NCBI GenBank assembly: GCA_019117305.1
Contig: DWZZ01000109.1
Location: 1 to 35,209 of the forward strand
Source: Candidatus Mediterraneibacter merdigallinarum
Lineage (GTDB): Bacteria > Bacillota > Clostridia > Lachnospirales > Lachnospiraceae
Length of the DNA stretch: 35,209 nt
Direction: 5' to 3'
Shown here: piece after piece, positions 15,030 through 23,511 of the stretch
How the letters are laid out: each line of letters starts with the position of its first letter
How positions within the stretch are numbered: position 1 is the first letter of the stretch
Made by a program: the position numbers and the translations under genes
The notes under the pieces: generated by a model
What the model was told of the DNA's origin: nothing
Databases searched by the model: none
What the model saw: only the letters and a program-made list of their open reading frames with translations

Positions 15030-18000
15030 ATCCGCGGCACTGCTCCTTTCGGTAACTGCTTGTCTATCCGGTCTGTACCAAGATAGATAGGTCTGTTGTT
15101 CTGTGCTTTTGCAACACTTTTTCCAGCACTTGCGCCGATCTCTTTCGCCATCTTCTTCATGTCGTCATCTGAAAGGCGCATGACAGTTTCATTAATTTGC
15201 TTCTTCAGAATTGTATTACTGGATTCTAATGCAAAAGATTTCGCTATCCTTCCTGTATTAAAGGCCATTGTTTCTCTCATCCGGGAAGAAATATCGGACA
15301 GATCAAGCGCATCCAGAGCCGCGCTAGCAAGTCCTGTAGTTTCTTTTTCTACCTTTTTTCTGTCTTTTCTTATGCCGATAATAAAGCCCTGGCCGAAGTC
15401 ACGCCCCAGTTTTATCGTTTTCTTTGCAGGAGATTTCGACTGCAGCTCATCTTTAGCGGCCTGCAATGCTGATGCCGCAATTTGAGCCCCAGCAGCAATT
15501 CCTCTTGATATCTTAGATAGAATTCCGTTTGCGAAACCGTCACCGAATGCCGCTCCTGCCTCATGGCCTGTCTTCGACTTGGCACCGGAATCAGCATTAT
15601 CCGCAAGAATTTTTCCGGCCTCATACGCTCCTTTCGCTCCCGCAGATATAGCATTATTGACTCCTGAAGCATATTTGCTTCCCCCGTCTTTTCCGGTTTC
15701 GTTCAGTTCTCCATCCATACTATCCATGGCCTGGATCATAGCTTCCATACCGTTCTGAGCCTCTTGGCTCAGATTCCCAGACAGATCTGCGTTCTTCATA
15801 GCTGTAAGCAGACGCTCACAGCCTTCTGACCCGATACCTTCCAGCAATGCCTTCATGTTCTCGGCAGATCCGGACATCGTATTAAGAGCAATTCCCATGG
15901 AGTTTGCTGTACTGTCTATAGTAGACTGTTCAATATCGGCAAGACCACTTTTCTGTACATCAAGAATACCGAGGAGCGTGTCTCCAACGCTCTGGGCCTG
16001 TGTAAGCGCTGCGTCTGATCCGGCGTCAAGAGTCGTATTTATTCCGCTCTGAATCTCAGCAAGTGCTGAGTTGATCTTCTCGGTACTTCCGCTCATTGCC
16101 GCCTCAAGAAGCATGTCATAATCAGAAATTTTTTTCTGATTATATTCCATATCGGCATTTGCCGCTTCAAAAGCGGCTTCCTGTTCTTCCAGTTCAGCAT
16201 TTGCGCCATCCAAAGCATCCTGCAATTCCCGTGTACGCTGTATGGTTTCTTCTGTCTGCACTTGCGACTCTACCGCGGCTATCTGTTCTTCTATTTCCTT
16301 TACAGCCGACTGTTTTTCTAAAAGTTTATCGTATTCCGTTGCCAGTTTAGCTGTAATCTTGGCCTGCTCCTGCTTGGCATCATTATAATCAGACTCCATA
16401 GTACTCAATGCCGCCTCGGCCTTTTTCGCCGCGATCACGTCATATATGGATCCTTTCAGTTCCTGATAGTTCGTAATCTGACCATCTACCAGGCTGATTT
16501 CAATACCCAGCGCATCTGCAAGTTCGCCTGTAATGTATTGAGCTCTTTCCTCATATCCAGACTTAATCTTCCCGTTTTCATCAACGATCTTGCTCAGCTC
16601 GCCCCAGAGAGCTTCAGCGTTGTCAATTTCAGCAGTAGATGCATCAATATTCTTCTGCCGGGCCGCTGCTTCATCCTCAATCGCTTTTATAGCTTCCTGA
16701 GATGCTTCTATATTCTCTCTGTGTTTCTGCGCCAATTCCTCAGTAGATTCAGTTGCATCATCTGTAGTCAGCGCATAAATGCCAATACCTGCAGCGAGAG
16801 CACCTACTGCCGTAATGACCAACCCGATGGGATTTGCTGCCATAATAGCATTCCATGCCATTTGCGCGGCTGTGGCAAGTTTGATCTTTCCAGTGAGCAC
16901 ACCGACGATTATCTCTTTTGTAGTAAGGGCACCTGTAGAAACCAGAGTCTGAAGAGTATTTGCGGCTTCTGCGGCGGACAGCATTTTTACAGTTGCCGTC
17001 AATGCCTTGGTCGCTTTCATAGCGCTTGATACGACTTTATATCCTTTAAATGCAGTAAACGCCGTTGTAGCTGCCGCTGCGACCAGGCTCAGATTTTCTC
17101 CAACAAAATCCAGAACATTTATCAGCGGGGGAAGCGCTGTTTTCGCAAGCTTTCCTACAATATCAATTACATTATCCAGCGTGTCCACTACCGTCTTTCC
17201 GGCTTTTTTCAGCCCTCCGGAACCAAGTGATTTTGACAACGCATCAATTGCATCATCAATTGGCCTTTGCAACTGAGCCGGAAGAAGCTCTGCTAAGCCA
17301 GATGCCAATGCACCAGCCATATCTCCTGCAGCGCTGATCAGCTGGCCTCTATTATCAACAATTCCCTGGATAAATGACTGAATGAAGCTGACTGCGGCAT
17401 CGACCATCTTCGGGGCCTGTGACGCTGCAGCCGTTGCAAGGTTTGCGAACTCATTTCCAGCTGCCTCGATTGCCGAGCTAAGACCTCCATTATTGAAAGC
17501 ATCTGTTATATTATTTATACTTTCGGTAGCTGACTGGGCGGCATCTTTCAAGCTGCCTGCCACGCTGTCATAAAAAACAATACCAAGGCTTTCAGCTGAA
17601 CCTGATAGTTCTTCTACGGCTCCTTTCAGGTTGTCCCGCATTGTAGCCGCTGCTGTCTGAGCTGCTCCATCACATTCTTCATATGCTGCCGTAAGACTTT
17701 CCAAACTGCCCGGGCCTTCATTAATAAGAGCCAGCATTCCTGACAGAGCTTCCTGCCCGTACAGCGTAACCAGGTAATTGTTTTTCTGTTCATCAGTCAT
17801 GCCTTCCATAGCTGACTGCAACATACCTACCTGATCGGCCAGCGACAACATCTTTCCTTCAGAATCATAGAAAGAAACTCCCAGCTCATCCATTGCCTGC
17901 TGCATATCGTCAGTTGGTTTTGACAATCTTGACAGTGCACCTCTCAGAGTCGTACCTGCTTGCGATCCCTGGATACCTGCATTAGCCATTATTCCAATGG

Positions 18001-18784
18001 CTGCCGCTGTTTCTTCCAAGCTGATACCAGCAGCCCTTGCAAGGGGAGCAATGTATTTCATTGCCTCTCCGGTTTCTGTAACAGAAGAATTCGTTCTGTT
18101 AGCATTCTCGGCCAGAACATCTGCCACATGTCCGGCATCTTCTGCAGCTAATCCGAACCCCCGAAGAGTTGATGCGGCAATATCAGAACTGCTGGCCAGA
18201 TCTTCCCCCGATGCCGCTGCCAAATCCAGCAAGCCAGGCATGGCATCCATGATCTCATTTGTCTCAAAACCGGCGGCTGCCAGGTTTTCCATACCTTGTG
18301 CCGCTTCACTCGCTGAAAAAGACGTATCGGCGCCCAGTTCTACAGCCTGTGACCGCAGTTCTTCCAATTCTTTACCCGTAGCTCCGGATATAGCCTGCAC
18401 TCGGGACATCTGCGCTTCGAAATCTGAACCTACTTTAATCGCTGCAGTAGCTACACCGCCTAAAGCTGTTGCGGTTCCGGTAATAGCAGTAGCTGCAACC
18501 CTTAATCCCTTTGACGCTATACTTCCTATTTTTGATATAGCTTTTCCTATTTTTCCACTGGAAGTTTCCCAATCTTTTTCTACAGAAATAGCTGAAGCTT
18601 CTGAACTTCTCTCAATCTCACTCCAAGCTTTTTTAAAAGCATCACTTGCTGTCATCCCCTGCTTTCTATACTCTGCTGCAAGAGTAGCCGCTTGTGCTTT
18701 CATTGATTTTTGAGTTTTCTTCAGACCATCTTCAATTCCCGAAGAATCCAGATCAGTTTCAATTACGACCTTTCCGTCTGCCAA
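15026..18784 (-). CDS. phage tail tape measure protein (TP901 type), TTG start
   Basis: The 1252-residue protein sets tail length and assists DNA entry. Residues about 100-420 are the TP901-type tape-measure core (GSDFEAQMSRVQAISGATG, TSFSASEAAQGMENLAAAGF, GTTLRGALSRLSKPTDDM). Hydrophobic helices follow around 560-680 (VVTAVGALAAGIGIYAL-like stretch). A long coiled coil lies around 690-880, and a C-terminal glycine/alanine-rich repeat region contains KSPAKKTIKLGRDFGQGFI. The start is TTG at 18784, preceded by AGGTAGGTGA whose bases are buried in a 9-bp hairpin (18794-18819). A Com-like gene ends 44 bases upstream, so translation initiation here looks regulated. Confidence 0.95.
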   Translation of the reverse strand: MADGKVVIETDLDSSGIEDGLKKTQKSMKAQAATLAAEYRKQGMTASDAFKKAWSEIERSSEASAISVEKDWETSSGKIGKAISKIGSIASKGLRVAATAITGTATALGGVATAAIKVGSDFEAQMSRVQAISGATGKELEELRSQAVELGADTSFSASEAAQGMENLAAAGFETNEIMDAMPGLLDLAAASGEDLASSSDIAASTLRGFGLAAEDAGHVADVLAENANRTNSSVTETGEAMKYIAPLARAAGISLEETAAAIGIMANAGIQGSQAGTTLRGALSRLSKPTDDMQQAMDELGVSFYDSEGKMLSLADQVGMLQSAMEGMTDEQKNNYLVTLYGQEALSGMLALINEGPGSLESLTAAYEECDGAAQTAAATMRDNLKGAVEELSGSAESLGIVFYDSVAGSLKDAAQSATESINNITDAFNNGGLSSAIEAAGNEFANLATAAASQAPKMVDAAVSFIQSFIQGIVDNRGQLISAAGDMAGALASGLAELLPAQLQRPIDDAIDALSKSLGSGGLKKAGKTVVDTLDNVIDIVGKLAKTALPPLINVLDFVGENLSLVAAAATTAFTAFKGYKVVSSAMKATKALTATVKMLSAAEAANTLQTLVSTGALTTKEIIVGVLTGKIKLATAAQMAWNAIMAANPIGLVITAVGALAAGIGIYALTTDDATESTEELAQKHRENIEASQEAIKAIEDEAAARQKNIDASTAEIDNAEALWGELSKIVDENGKIKSGYEERAQYITGELADALGIEISLVDGQITNYQELKGSIYDVIAAKKAEAALSTMESDYNDAKQEQAKITAKLATEYDKLLEKQSAVKEIEEQIAAVESQVQTEETIQRTRELQDALDGANAELEEQEAAFEAANADMEYNQKKISDYDMLLEAAMSGSTEKINSALAEIQSGINTTLDAGSDAALTQAQSVGDTLLGILDVQKSGLADIEQSTIDSTANSMGIALNTMSGSAENMKALLEGIGSEGCERLLTAMKNADLSGNLSQEAQNGMEAMIQAMDSMDGELNETGKDGGSKYASGVNNAISAGAKGAYEAGKILADNADSGAKSKTGHEAGAAFGDGFANGILSKISRGIAAGAQIAASALQAAKDELQSKSPAKKTIKLGRDFGQGFIIGIRKDRKKVEKETTGLASAALDALDLSDISSRMRETMAFNTGRIAKSFALESSNTILKKQINETVMRLSDDDMKKMAKEIGASAGKSVAKAQNNRPIYLGTDRIDKQLPKGAVPRI

Positions 18785-18793
18785 AACAATTCA

Positions 18794-18819
18794 CCTACCT
18801 TGTACTTCTGCAAAGTAGG
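18794..18819 (-). promoter_or_regulatory. hairpin occluding the ribosome site of the tape-measure gene
   Basis: In the mRNA sense CCTACTTTG pairs with CAAGGTAGG (8 Watson-Crick pairs and one G-T) around an 8-base loop. The 3' arm and the next bases (AGGTAGGTGA) are the only ribosome-binding sequence before the TTG start at 18784. No T-tract follows, so this is a translational rather than a terminator hairpin. Confidence 0.7.
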
Positions 18820-18827
18820 CTTGGACG

Positions 18828-18983
18828 CTACTCTGAGGTGCGCCTCTGAACTCTTCCCTTTGCCGGATATTCGATCTTATTTATCTTTTTACAGCGTGGG
18901 CATTTAATCTCACCCTTTATCACTTCTGCGAACAAAAGAGTGTGCCCACACTTCTCACATTTTATTTTTTCAATATTCCTCAT
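18828..18983 (-). CDS. Com-like zinc-finger translational regulator
   Basis: This 51-residue protein has two CxxC knuckles, Cys9/Cys12 and Cys28/Cys31, in the order CEKCGHTLLFAEV...EIKCPRCKKIN, with a basic C-terminal tail. The pattern closely matches the Mu Com family, whose founding member is an RNA-binding zinc finger that opens a stem-loop to allow translation of mom. The ATG at 18983 has only GAGG directly abutting it, so its own initiation is weak or coupled to the chaperone gene ending 3 bases upstream. It is directly followed by the hairpin-occluded TTG start of the tape measure. No mom-like or methylase gene is adjacent. Family is well supported; target is inferred. Confidence 0.85.
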   Translation of the reverse strand: MRNIEKIKCEKCGHTLLFAEVIKGEIKCPRCKKINKIEYPAKGRVQRRTSE

Positions 18984-18985
18984 CC

Positions 18986-19594
18986 TCAAAGTAATTTGCT
19001 TACGTCCCCTCCATTCAACAGAGCCTCCTCGATCTGCTTTTCCCTGTCAGTCATAGCCGGAGCCCCGGCCTTCAGTCCATAATACTGCTGCATTGCCTGA
19101 TAGAATCCTTTCTGCTCTTTCGAAAGATTCTTATTATTCGTATCAATCGTCCGGAACTCCATAATCTTTTGAAGACGGGTTTCTGATCCCAGGCTTTCTA
19201 AGAGAGTCATAAATTTCCACCAGTGCATGTTTTCTTCCTGAAGATCAATCCCATACTGCTGCATGAATCCCGCATAGATCAGATCGGCATCTTCTTCAAA
19301 ATCAAATGGCTGTTTATCGTTAAGTCCTGCAATCTTCCGTGGAAAACGTTTGCTCTTCTTTTTTCTTCCGCAGGCAAAGAACCATAGCATTCTGTCGATA
19401 TGTTCCTGCGTATATAGCCGACGTTTTTTTCCATAAAACAGCTGCAGAATCTTAATAAGGGTGTTCCCAGACAGCACATCACTGTCTCCCTGCAGCTCAT
19501 AGCACCGCAAAACGGTGCGAAAGTCCGAGTTAATCGGGCACTCCGCACCGTCTACGGTCAACTTTGTCGGGAAAGGCTCTGTCAAAACGCTCAC
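18986..19594 (-). CDS. tail assembly chaperone, bacteriophage Gp15 family
   Basis: The 202-residue protein has the Gp15 family signature: an N-terminal segment around a Pro-x-x-Val-Asp-Gly and 'SDFRTVLRCYELQ' strand-helix. The HWWKFMTLLESL motif lies near residues 123-134, and the region around EQKGFYQAMQQYYGL is conserved in this family. It precedes the tape measure and is probably one half of the chaperone pair that holds it. The start is GTG 19594, whose GTGA overlaps the stop of the upstream partner. Here the two chaperone parts are separate overlapping genes rather than a slippage fusion. Confidence 0.88.
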   Translation of the reverse strand: MSVLTEPFPTKLTVDGAECPINSDFRTVLRCYELQGDSDVLSGNTLIKILQLFYGKKRRLYTQEHIDRMLWFFACGRKKKSKRFPRKIAGLNDKQPFDFEEDADLIYAGFMQQYGIDLQEENMHWWKFMTLLESLGSETRLQKIMEFRTIDTNNKNLSKEQKGFYQAMQQYYGLKAGAPAMTDREKQIEEALLNGGDVSKLL

Positions 19595-19935
19595 GCCTTC
19601 ACGCGGTCTTTAAGAGCCCGCATTTTCGACAGAGAATTTTTAAATCTGGCATTCTGTGAAACCTGCTCTTCCACAAGCTGATCAAATGCTTCCAGATGCT
19701 CCAGGAGATCATTTCCTTCTCCACAGACTGCCTTTCCGGTACCTTCTCCAAATACATTGTCGAATACATCCTTTATTCTGTCGCAGAGATATTTGTTTCT
19801 CTCCTGTTCAGTACCGGCCGGCATTTCAGCTTTTACATTCTGCATCCGCTTAAGTTCTTCAAAATACCTCTTTTTACGTTCTGCCTGATCTTCATCATAC
19901 AAACGAAAATCCAGTTCTACGCCATTAATCTGCAT
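19591..19935 (-). CDS. tail assembly chaperone partner (DUF6673/Gp14-like)
   Basis: The 114-residue helical protein starts MQINGVELDFRLYDED and has charged helices throughout (RKKRYFEELKRMQNVKAEM, NKYLCDRIKDVFDNVFGEG). Its place between the tail tube and the Gp15 gene, its length and its 4-base overlap with Gp15 fit the upstream chaperone partner of this phage type. AAAGGAG precedes ATG 19935. I recall similar sequences as DUF6673, but that name should be checked. Confidence 0.75.
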   Translation of the reverse strand: MQINGVELDFRLYDEDQAERKKRYFEELKRMQNVKAEMPAGTEQERNKYLCDRIKDVFDNVFGEGTGKAVCGEGNDLLEHLEAFDQLVEEQVSQNARFKNSLSKMRALKDRVKA

Positions 19936-19961
19936 ATCGGTCTCCTTTCTCTGCCTGTTTC

Positions 19962-20576
19962 TTATACAGTTGCTTCGGCTGAAGACGTAAATGTCTTTGT
20001 CTGCGTGTTAAATTCTCCATCTTCCCAGTCAGATACACCCAGAAGGTTTCCAGTGCCCTGGATTTCTCCGTCATTATCTGCAAAATCAGCAATTTCCACT
20101 GCTACTTTGCGACGCTTCGCCTCAAATGTATTATCTTTTTCCGATACAGGTTTTGTCAGATATACTTTCACATAAAGCGTCTCTGCCTCAGCTCCGGTCT
20201 TCTCATTCTCTCCGATATCAGCAATATAGGCAATTGCTGCTTCAGAACGCACCAGATCAAATTCCAGCGGTGCGGAAAACTGATATGATCCTATTTTCTG
20301 CGTTGCAGATTTCTGATTAACATACCGCTTTGATGTGGTCTGTGCAGCCGGGGAATTATCCAGCTTTGTCACACCGAATCCAAGAAGCTCATACTGAGCA
20401 GTACCGCTTCCTCCCGTAACATCAATATAATCTGCCTGCTGATATCTCTGCTCAACACCGGAATCTGTCCCTGTTTCTGCCAGAGTCTGAACTCCTGCCG
20501 ACATTGTCATTACAGAGCTGGGCTGCGCTGTTCCTGTGTTTGTATTTTCAGAAACTGTTGCTTTTACTTCACTCAT
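19962..20576 (-). CDS. major tail tube protein
   Basis: The 204-residue protein lies between the connector genes and the chaperones, the fixed position of the tail tube subunit. The central region (YELLGFGVTKLDNSPAAQT, then KSATQKIGSYQFSAPLEFDL) is beta-rich as in tube proteins, and the C-terminus is short and Thr/Ser-rich. The N-terminal 40 residues are low-complexity Thr/Ser/Gly sequence. GGAGGT precedes ATG 20576. The fold call is from pattern and synteny. Confidence 0.82.
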   Translation of the reverse strand: MSEVKATVSENTNTGTAQPSSVMTMSAGVQTLAETGTDSGVEQRYQQADYIDVTGGSGTAQYELLGFGVTKLDNSPAAQTTSKRYVNQKSATQKIGSYQFSAPLEFDLVRSEAAIAYIADIGENEKTGAEAETLYVKVYLTKPVSEKDNTFEAKRRKVAVEIADFADNDGEIQGTGNLLGVSDWEDGEFNTQTKTFTSSAEATV

Positions 20577-20582
20577 ATTCTT

Positions 20583-21017
20583 TTACCTCCGTTTTTTGAA
20601 ATAAACAAATTGACACTGTATCCGGTACTGACACTTTGTTCCTTCACTGTCATACAAGTAACCGTTTGTTGTTGCCCGTACCGATTTACTTTTCAGCTGA
20701 CCGGATAACGCCGGTAAATTTCCTGTTCTTGTACATTCCTCCAGCCAGTCTGCAAACTTTTCATAGAATGCTGTCGTTTTTTCATTCTCCGCCGGTCCAT
20801 ACAGTTCCCGGGAACACAATGAAAAAACATACTGCCTGACAGAGTCTCCATTGGTATAGTTCTTCACAATGGGATCCGCCGGTGTTTCCTCAATGCTGTA
20901 CATTGTTGCATTCTCTTCCAACACATTCAGATTCACAACAGGAAAGTACGCCTGCTCAAACTCTTCCAGGAAGGGACAGGACTCTATAAACTCTTTTACC
21001 TTGCTTGCTACACTCAT
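20583..21017 (-). CDS. tail terminator / minor capsid-type connector protein
   Basis: The 144-residue protein starts MSVASKVKEFIESCPFLEEF and ends in a basic strand (YRIQCQFVYFKKRR). This type is often listed as 'minor capsid protein' in Firmicute siphophages. Its position directly upstream of the tube gene fits a tail-terminator role, capping the tube before head joining. GGAGGT precedes the ATG, which overlaps the previous stop (ATGA). No catalytic motif is visible. Confidence 0.72.
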   Translation of the reverse strand: MSVASKVKEFIESCPFLEEFEQAYFPVVNLNVLEENATMYSIEETPADPIVKNYTNGDSVRQYVFSLCSRELYGPAENEKTTAFYEKFADWLEECTRTGNLPALSGQLKSKSVRATTNGYLYDSEGTKCQYRIQCQFVYFKKRR

Positions 21018-21361
21018 TTAGCCTTACCTCCGCAATACGCTGCAACTGCCCGAGTAATCTCCTTGCCACGATCCGGCCACATGCGCTCAGTCCAATAGCC
21101 ACCCGCAAGCGGATGAAACCGTCTATTCTTTCCTTGATTCTCGTACCATTGTCGTCTGGCATATGGAGAATTATAGATAATTTTGTCGGCATGCTCTGTT
21201 ACATTCCGAGACAGTGGTCCATTTAAAAACGGAACATACGGATCAGAGAGAGTTCTCACTTGATGAGTAAAAAAACGCTGCCCTTTTCCGTTCTTATCCA
21301 GATTTCTTTTCAGAAGAATCCTGTCCACCGGATCCAGCTGCAGTCTGATTTTTGTAGCCAT
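21014..21361 (-). CDS. minor capsid / head-tail joining protein (Minor_capsid_2-like)
   Basis: The 115-residue basic protein has the signature stretch HADKIIYNSPYARRQWYE (about residues 57-74) followed by HPLAGGYWTERMWPDRG. This is the typical core of the Minor_capsid_2 family found in A118-like phages. It likely sits at the head-tail interface. GGAGGC precedes ATG 21361. It overlaps both neighbours by 1-4 bases, showing tight coupling within the connector block. Confidence 0.8.
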   Translation of the reverse strand: MATKIRLQLDPVDRILLKRNLDKNGKGQRFFTHQVRTLSDPYVPFLNGPLSRNVTEHADKIIYNSPYARRQWYENQGKNRRFHPLAGGYWTERMWPDRGKEITRAVAAYCGGKAK

Positions 21362-21768
21362 TACACACCGCCTCCAATCCGGATATGTTTTGAAGAACCA
21401 AAAAAGTTCTCGGAATGGCTGTTTATTTTTCCTACCACTCCCGAGAACTCTTTCTTTATCTCTTCTATGCCGCTGACTTCATAACCGGACCACTCTCCTA
21501 TAATAAAGAAATCCCCATTCTGCACAGTCCACTTTCCTTCCGGATTCGCCAGATCTACAAAATCATTTTGCGGCAGCCAGTCCTCGCATTCAGAATATGG
21601 AATTCTGATCCGGTATACATCCGCACTTTTCAATCCTCCGTCTCCTACACTGACCTTCTGGTCAGTGTGAAACCAGACATTTGGAATGTAATGAGGGATA
21701 TACACAAATTTTCTCGACCGACCGTCCGGGAAACGATTAAATATGGTCAGAGACGCATTTACAAGCAT
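21361..21768 (-). CDS. head-closure-type connector protein
   Basis: The 135-residue protein is beta-rich (ASLTIFNRFPDGRSRKFVY, WTVQNGDFFIIGEWSGYEV) and ends in SSKHIRIGGGV. Its size, its strand pattern and its place between the gp6-like connector and the Minor_capsid_2-like gene fit a head-closure protein. I prefer ATG 21768 over GTG 21774 because AAGG lies 5-10 bases before the ATG. The gene starts inside the end of the preceding gene (32-base overlap). Family name uncertain. Confidence 0.7.
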   Translation of the reverse strand: MLVNASLTIFNRFPDGRSRKFVYIPHYIPNVWFHTDQKVSVGDGGLKSADVYRIRIPYSECEDWLPQNDFVDLANPEGKWTVQNGDFFIIGEWSGYEVSGIEEIKKEFSGVVGKINSHSENFFGSSKHIRIGGGV

Positions 21769-22147
21769 ACACACACCTTACCCTTCTGTTTAACAATCCG
21801 GTTGGAAGAAGATATTTCCGAACTGTCGTATATACCTTCCTGGATATCAAATCTTCATTCGTTTCTCCATCTTTGCCTTCAGCAACGTAACTGACAGAAT
21901 ATCCGTCCGTATTCTCACTTTTCACTCTTCCTGACTGTCGCTCCATATCTTGAGCCGCAGAATAACACAAATCTGCAGCTGCGCATGTTGCATATTTCAG
22001 TTCTTCTCCCTGATAGCTGTCTGATTTATTCATCGTCAAGTACCGGATATACTGCGTAGCAGAAATCGCATGACGATCAAATTCTTCTTTGGCCATATCT
22101 CCATGATATACATCTTTATAGAAAGCATAGTCTGCATATACCTGCAT
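21737..22147 (-). CDS. head-tail connector protein (gp6/gp15-like adaptor)
   Basis: The 136-residue, largely helical protein starts MQVYADYAFYKDVYHGD and carries FDRHAISATQYIRYLTMN and YATCAAADLCYSAAQDM. This is the usual head of adaptor proteins that dock on the portal ring. The start is ATG 22147 with AAGGAG 8 bases upstream; the GTG three codons earlier overlaps the ribosome site. The C-terminal part ends RRVRCVYACKCVSDHI, unusually cysteine-rich, and overlaps the next gene. Confidence 0.78.
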   Translation of the reverse strand: MQVYADYAFYKDVYHGDMAKEEFDRHAISATQYIRYLTMNKSDSYQGEELKYATCAAADLCYSAAQDMERQSGRVKSENTDGYSVSYVAEGKDGETNEDLISRKVYTTVRKYLLPTGLLNRRVRCVYACKCVSDHI

Positions 22148-22159
22148 GCCACTCACTCC

Positions 22160-22516
22160 TTATGCCATAATTCCGGCAGTTTTCAAGTTCGCAATGATCT
22201 GGTTAATCGCAGCCTTATTAGCATTTGCCAGCGCCACCACACTTTGAGCAATCGTCTGGTCATAAGCCGATCCAGCTGCTGTCGCATCTGCAGCAGATAC
22301 TACTGATACAGCAGCAGATTTCCTCACACCTCCAAGTTCAGAAGTTGTGGCTTCCGGAAGTTCATATGATCCGCCACTGATCCCTGCAGAAATTGTTCCC
22401 CAGTTATCTGCCATATACTGAATCGCACCAGCAATCTGATCCGTGGTAATGTCTTCCACGGATCCACTTCCTTTCATTGCGATTATAAGATTTTTAATTG
22501 CATCTACAATCTGCAT
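22160..22516 (-). CDS. head fiber protein
   Basis: The 118-residue protein has an N-terminal helical part (MQIVDAIKNLIIAMKGSGS). The phage head-fiber signature LPEATTSELGGVRKSAAV follows at about residues 53-70, then a helical C-terminus (VALANANKAAINQIIANL). This pattern is known from head-fiber proteins that form trimeric spikes on capsids of phi29-like and other phages. I chose ATG 22516 because GGAGGT lies 7 bases ahead. Earlier in-frame starts would overlap the capsid gene. The GGAGGT lies partly in the gap after the capsid stop. Confidence 0.82.
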   Translation of the reverse strand: MQIVDAIKNLIIAMKGSGSVEDITTDQIAGAIQYMADNWGTISAGISGGSYELPEATTSELGGVRKSAAVSVVSAADATAAGSAYDQTIAQSVVALANANKAAINQIIANLKTAGIMA

Positions 22517-22530
22517 ATTCTGTACCTCCA

Positions 22531-23511
22531 TCAAGATCCTGATTTCAGGATAGCAAACGGACATCTCTTTGTTTTATCCGTCTTCAGAGAATTGATCGGG
22601 TTCGGAATCTCCCATCCAAGTCTCATCACAGCCCTCAGGGCAACCATATCCTGCTGCATCAGGTTATATGCGATAGTTCCGTCTGTATTCTGGACAATTC
22701 CCTCTGTAAACAGCTTAAAAGTAATATCCTGCCTGATGGAGTACACAAGCTGAGAAAAATCTCCAGAAATCATCAATGCCTTGGACTTGTCAAAGGCACC
22801 GTTATTCGGGAAGTTCATTGCCGATCCATCCAGAGAATATGTTGTGCCGTTCTGCATGTCAGACTTAAAGAGAGGATTACCCGTGCTGTCTTTCAGTCCG
22901 CGCAATTTTGCGCGCATAGAAATGTCTGCCATATGTCCGGTTACGAAGAATCCGGACTCTTCTACTTTCGCGATCACGCCATTCTCTCCCATGATCTTGT
23001 CGTAGAGATCGTCAGACGCTCCAAGAGTCACTACGCTGGTTGCTTTTGTGGCCGTTGTTACAACGCCATCCCGCCAGGAATCGGGCTTATTCTCGTCAAA
23101 GAGAATTGCACCATCAATAACTTTGCCGAATGCCTCTTCGACTCTCGGCCTTACCTCTGCCCAGATGTCATATTCGGAATCATCCAGCACAGACTCCGGG
23201 ATTGGCACAATTACTGCGATTTCCTCCGCCGTGATGATCTTTTTATCCCATGCCATTTTTGTTGTCTTTTTCTGCCCCGTATCTCCGTTCACGAAGTATG
23301 CAAGCGGAAGCATATCCAGAACCGGCATGCGGTATGTCGTGCTGGACATATTCGGGAGCTTTCGTCCCTGGGACAAGACTGCTGACTGCGCGACAACGCC
23401 CTGGATAATCTCCCTGGCTCTCTCTTCCGGAATCAGCGTGTCTGCTCCGGTACGGTCGATAAGGACCGCATCGTTCTCAAACATTCTTAAATTCATTCTG
23501 TTTCTGTTCAT
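22531..23511 (-). CDS. major capsid protein (HK97 fold)
   Basis: The 326-residue protein is the likely shell subunit. It starts MNRNRMNLRMFENDAVL. The segment MPVLDMLPLAYFVNGD and then AEEIAVIVPIPESVLDD at about 81-97 is the conserved P-domain/E-loop region of HK97-type capsids of this group. Near the C-terminus, QLVYSIRQDITFKLFTEG and VALRAVMRLGWEIPNP match the family's last strands. The start follows the scaffold stop with no gap (TAAATG), and AGGAAGG lies upstream. The N-terminal MNLRMFE resembles the scaffold N-terminus and may be a protease site. Confidence 0.92.
   Translation of the reverse strand: MNRNRMNLRMFENDAVLIDRTGADTLIPEERAREIIQGVVAQSAVLSQGRKLPNMSSTTYRMPVLDMLPLAYFVNGDTGQKKTTKMAWDKKIITAEEIAVIVPIPESVLDDSEYDIWAEVRPRVEEAFGKVIDGAILFDENKPDSWRDGVVTTATKATSVVTLGASDDLYDKIMGENGVIAKVEESGFFVTGHMADISMRAKLRGLKDSTGNPLFKSDMQNGTTYSLDGSAMNFPNNGAFDKSKALMISGDFSQLVYSIRQDITFKLFTEGIVQNTDGTIAYNLMQQDMVALRAVMRLGWEIPNPINSLKTDKTKRCPFAILKSGS

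Noticed and set aside
19591-19600. Programmed frameshift between the two tail chaperone genes
   Set aside because: The genes are separate with a GTGA stop-start overlap and no slippery heptamer is visible at the junction; both products are complete.
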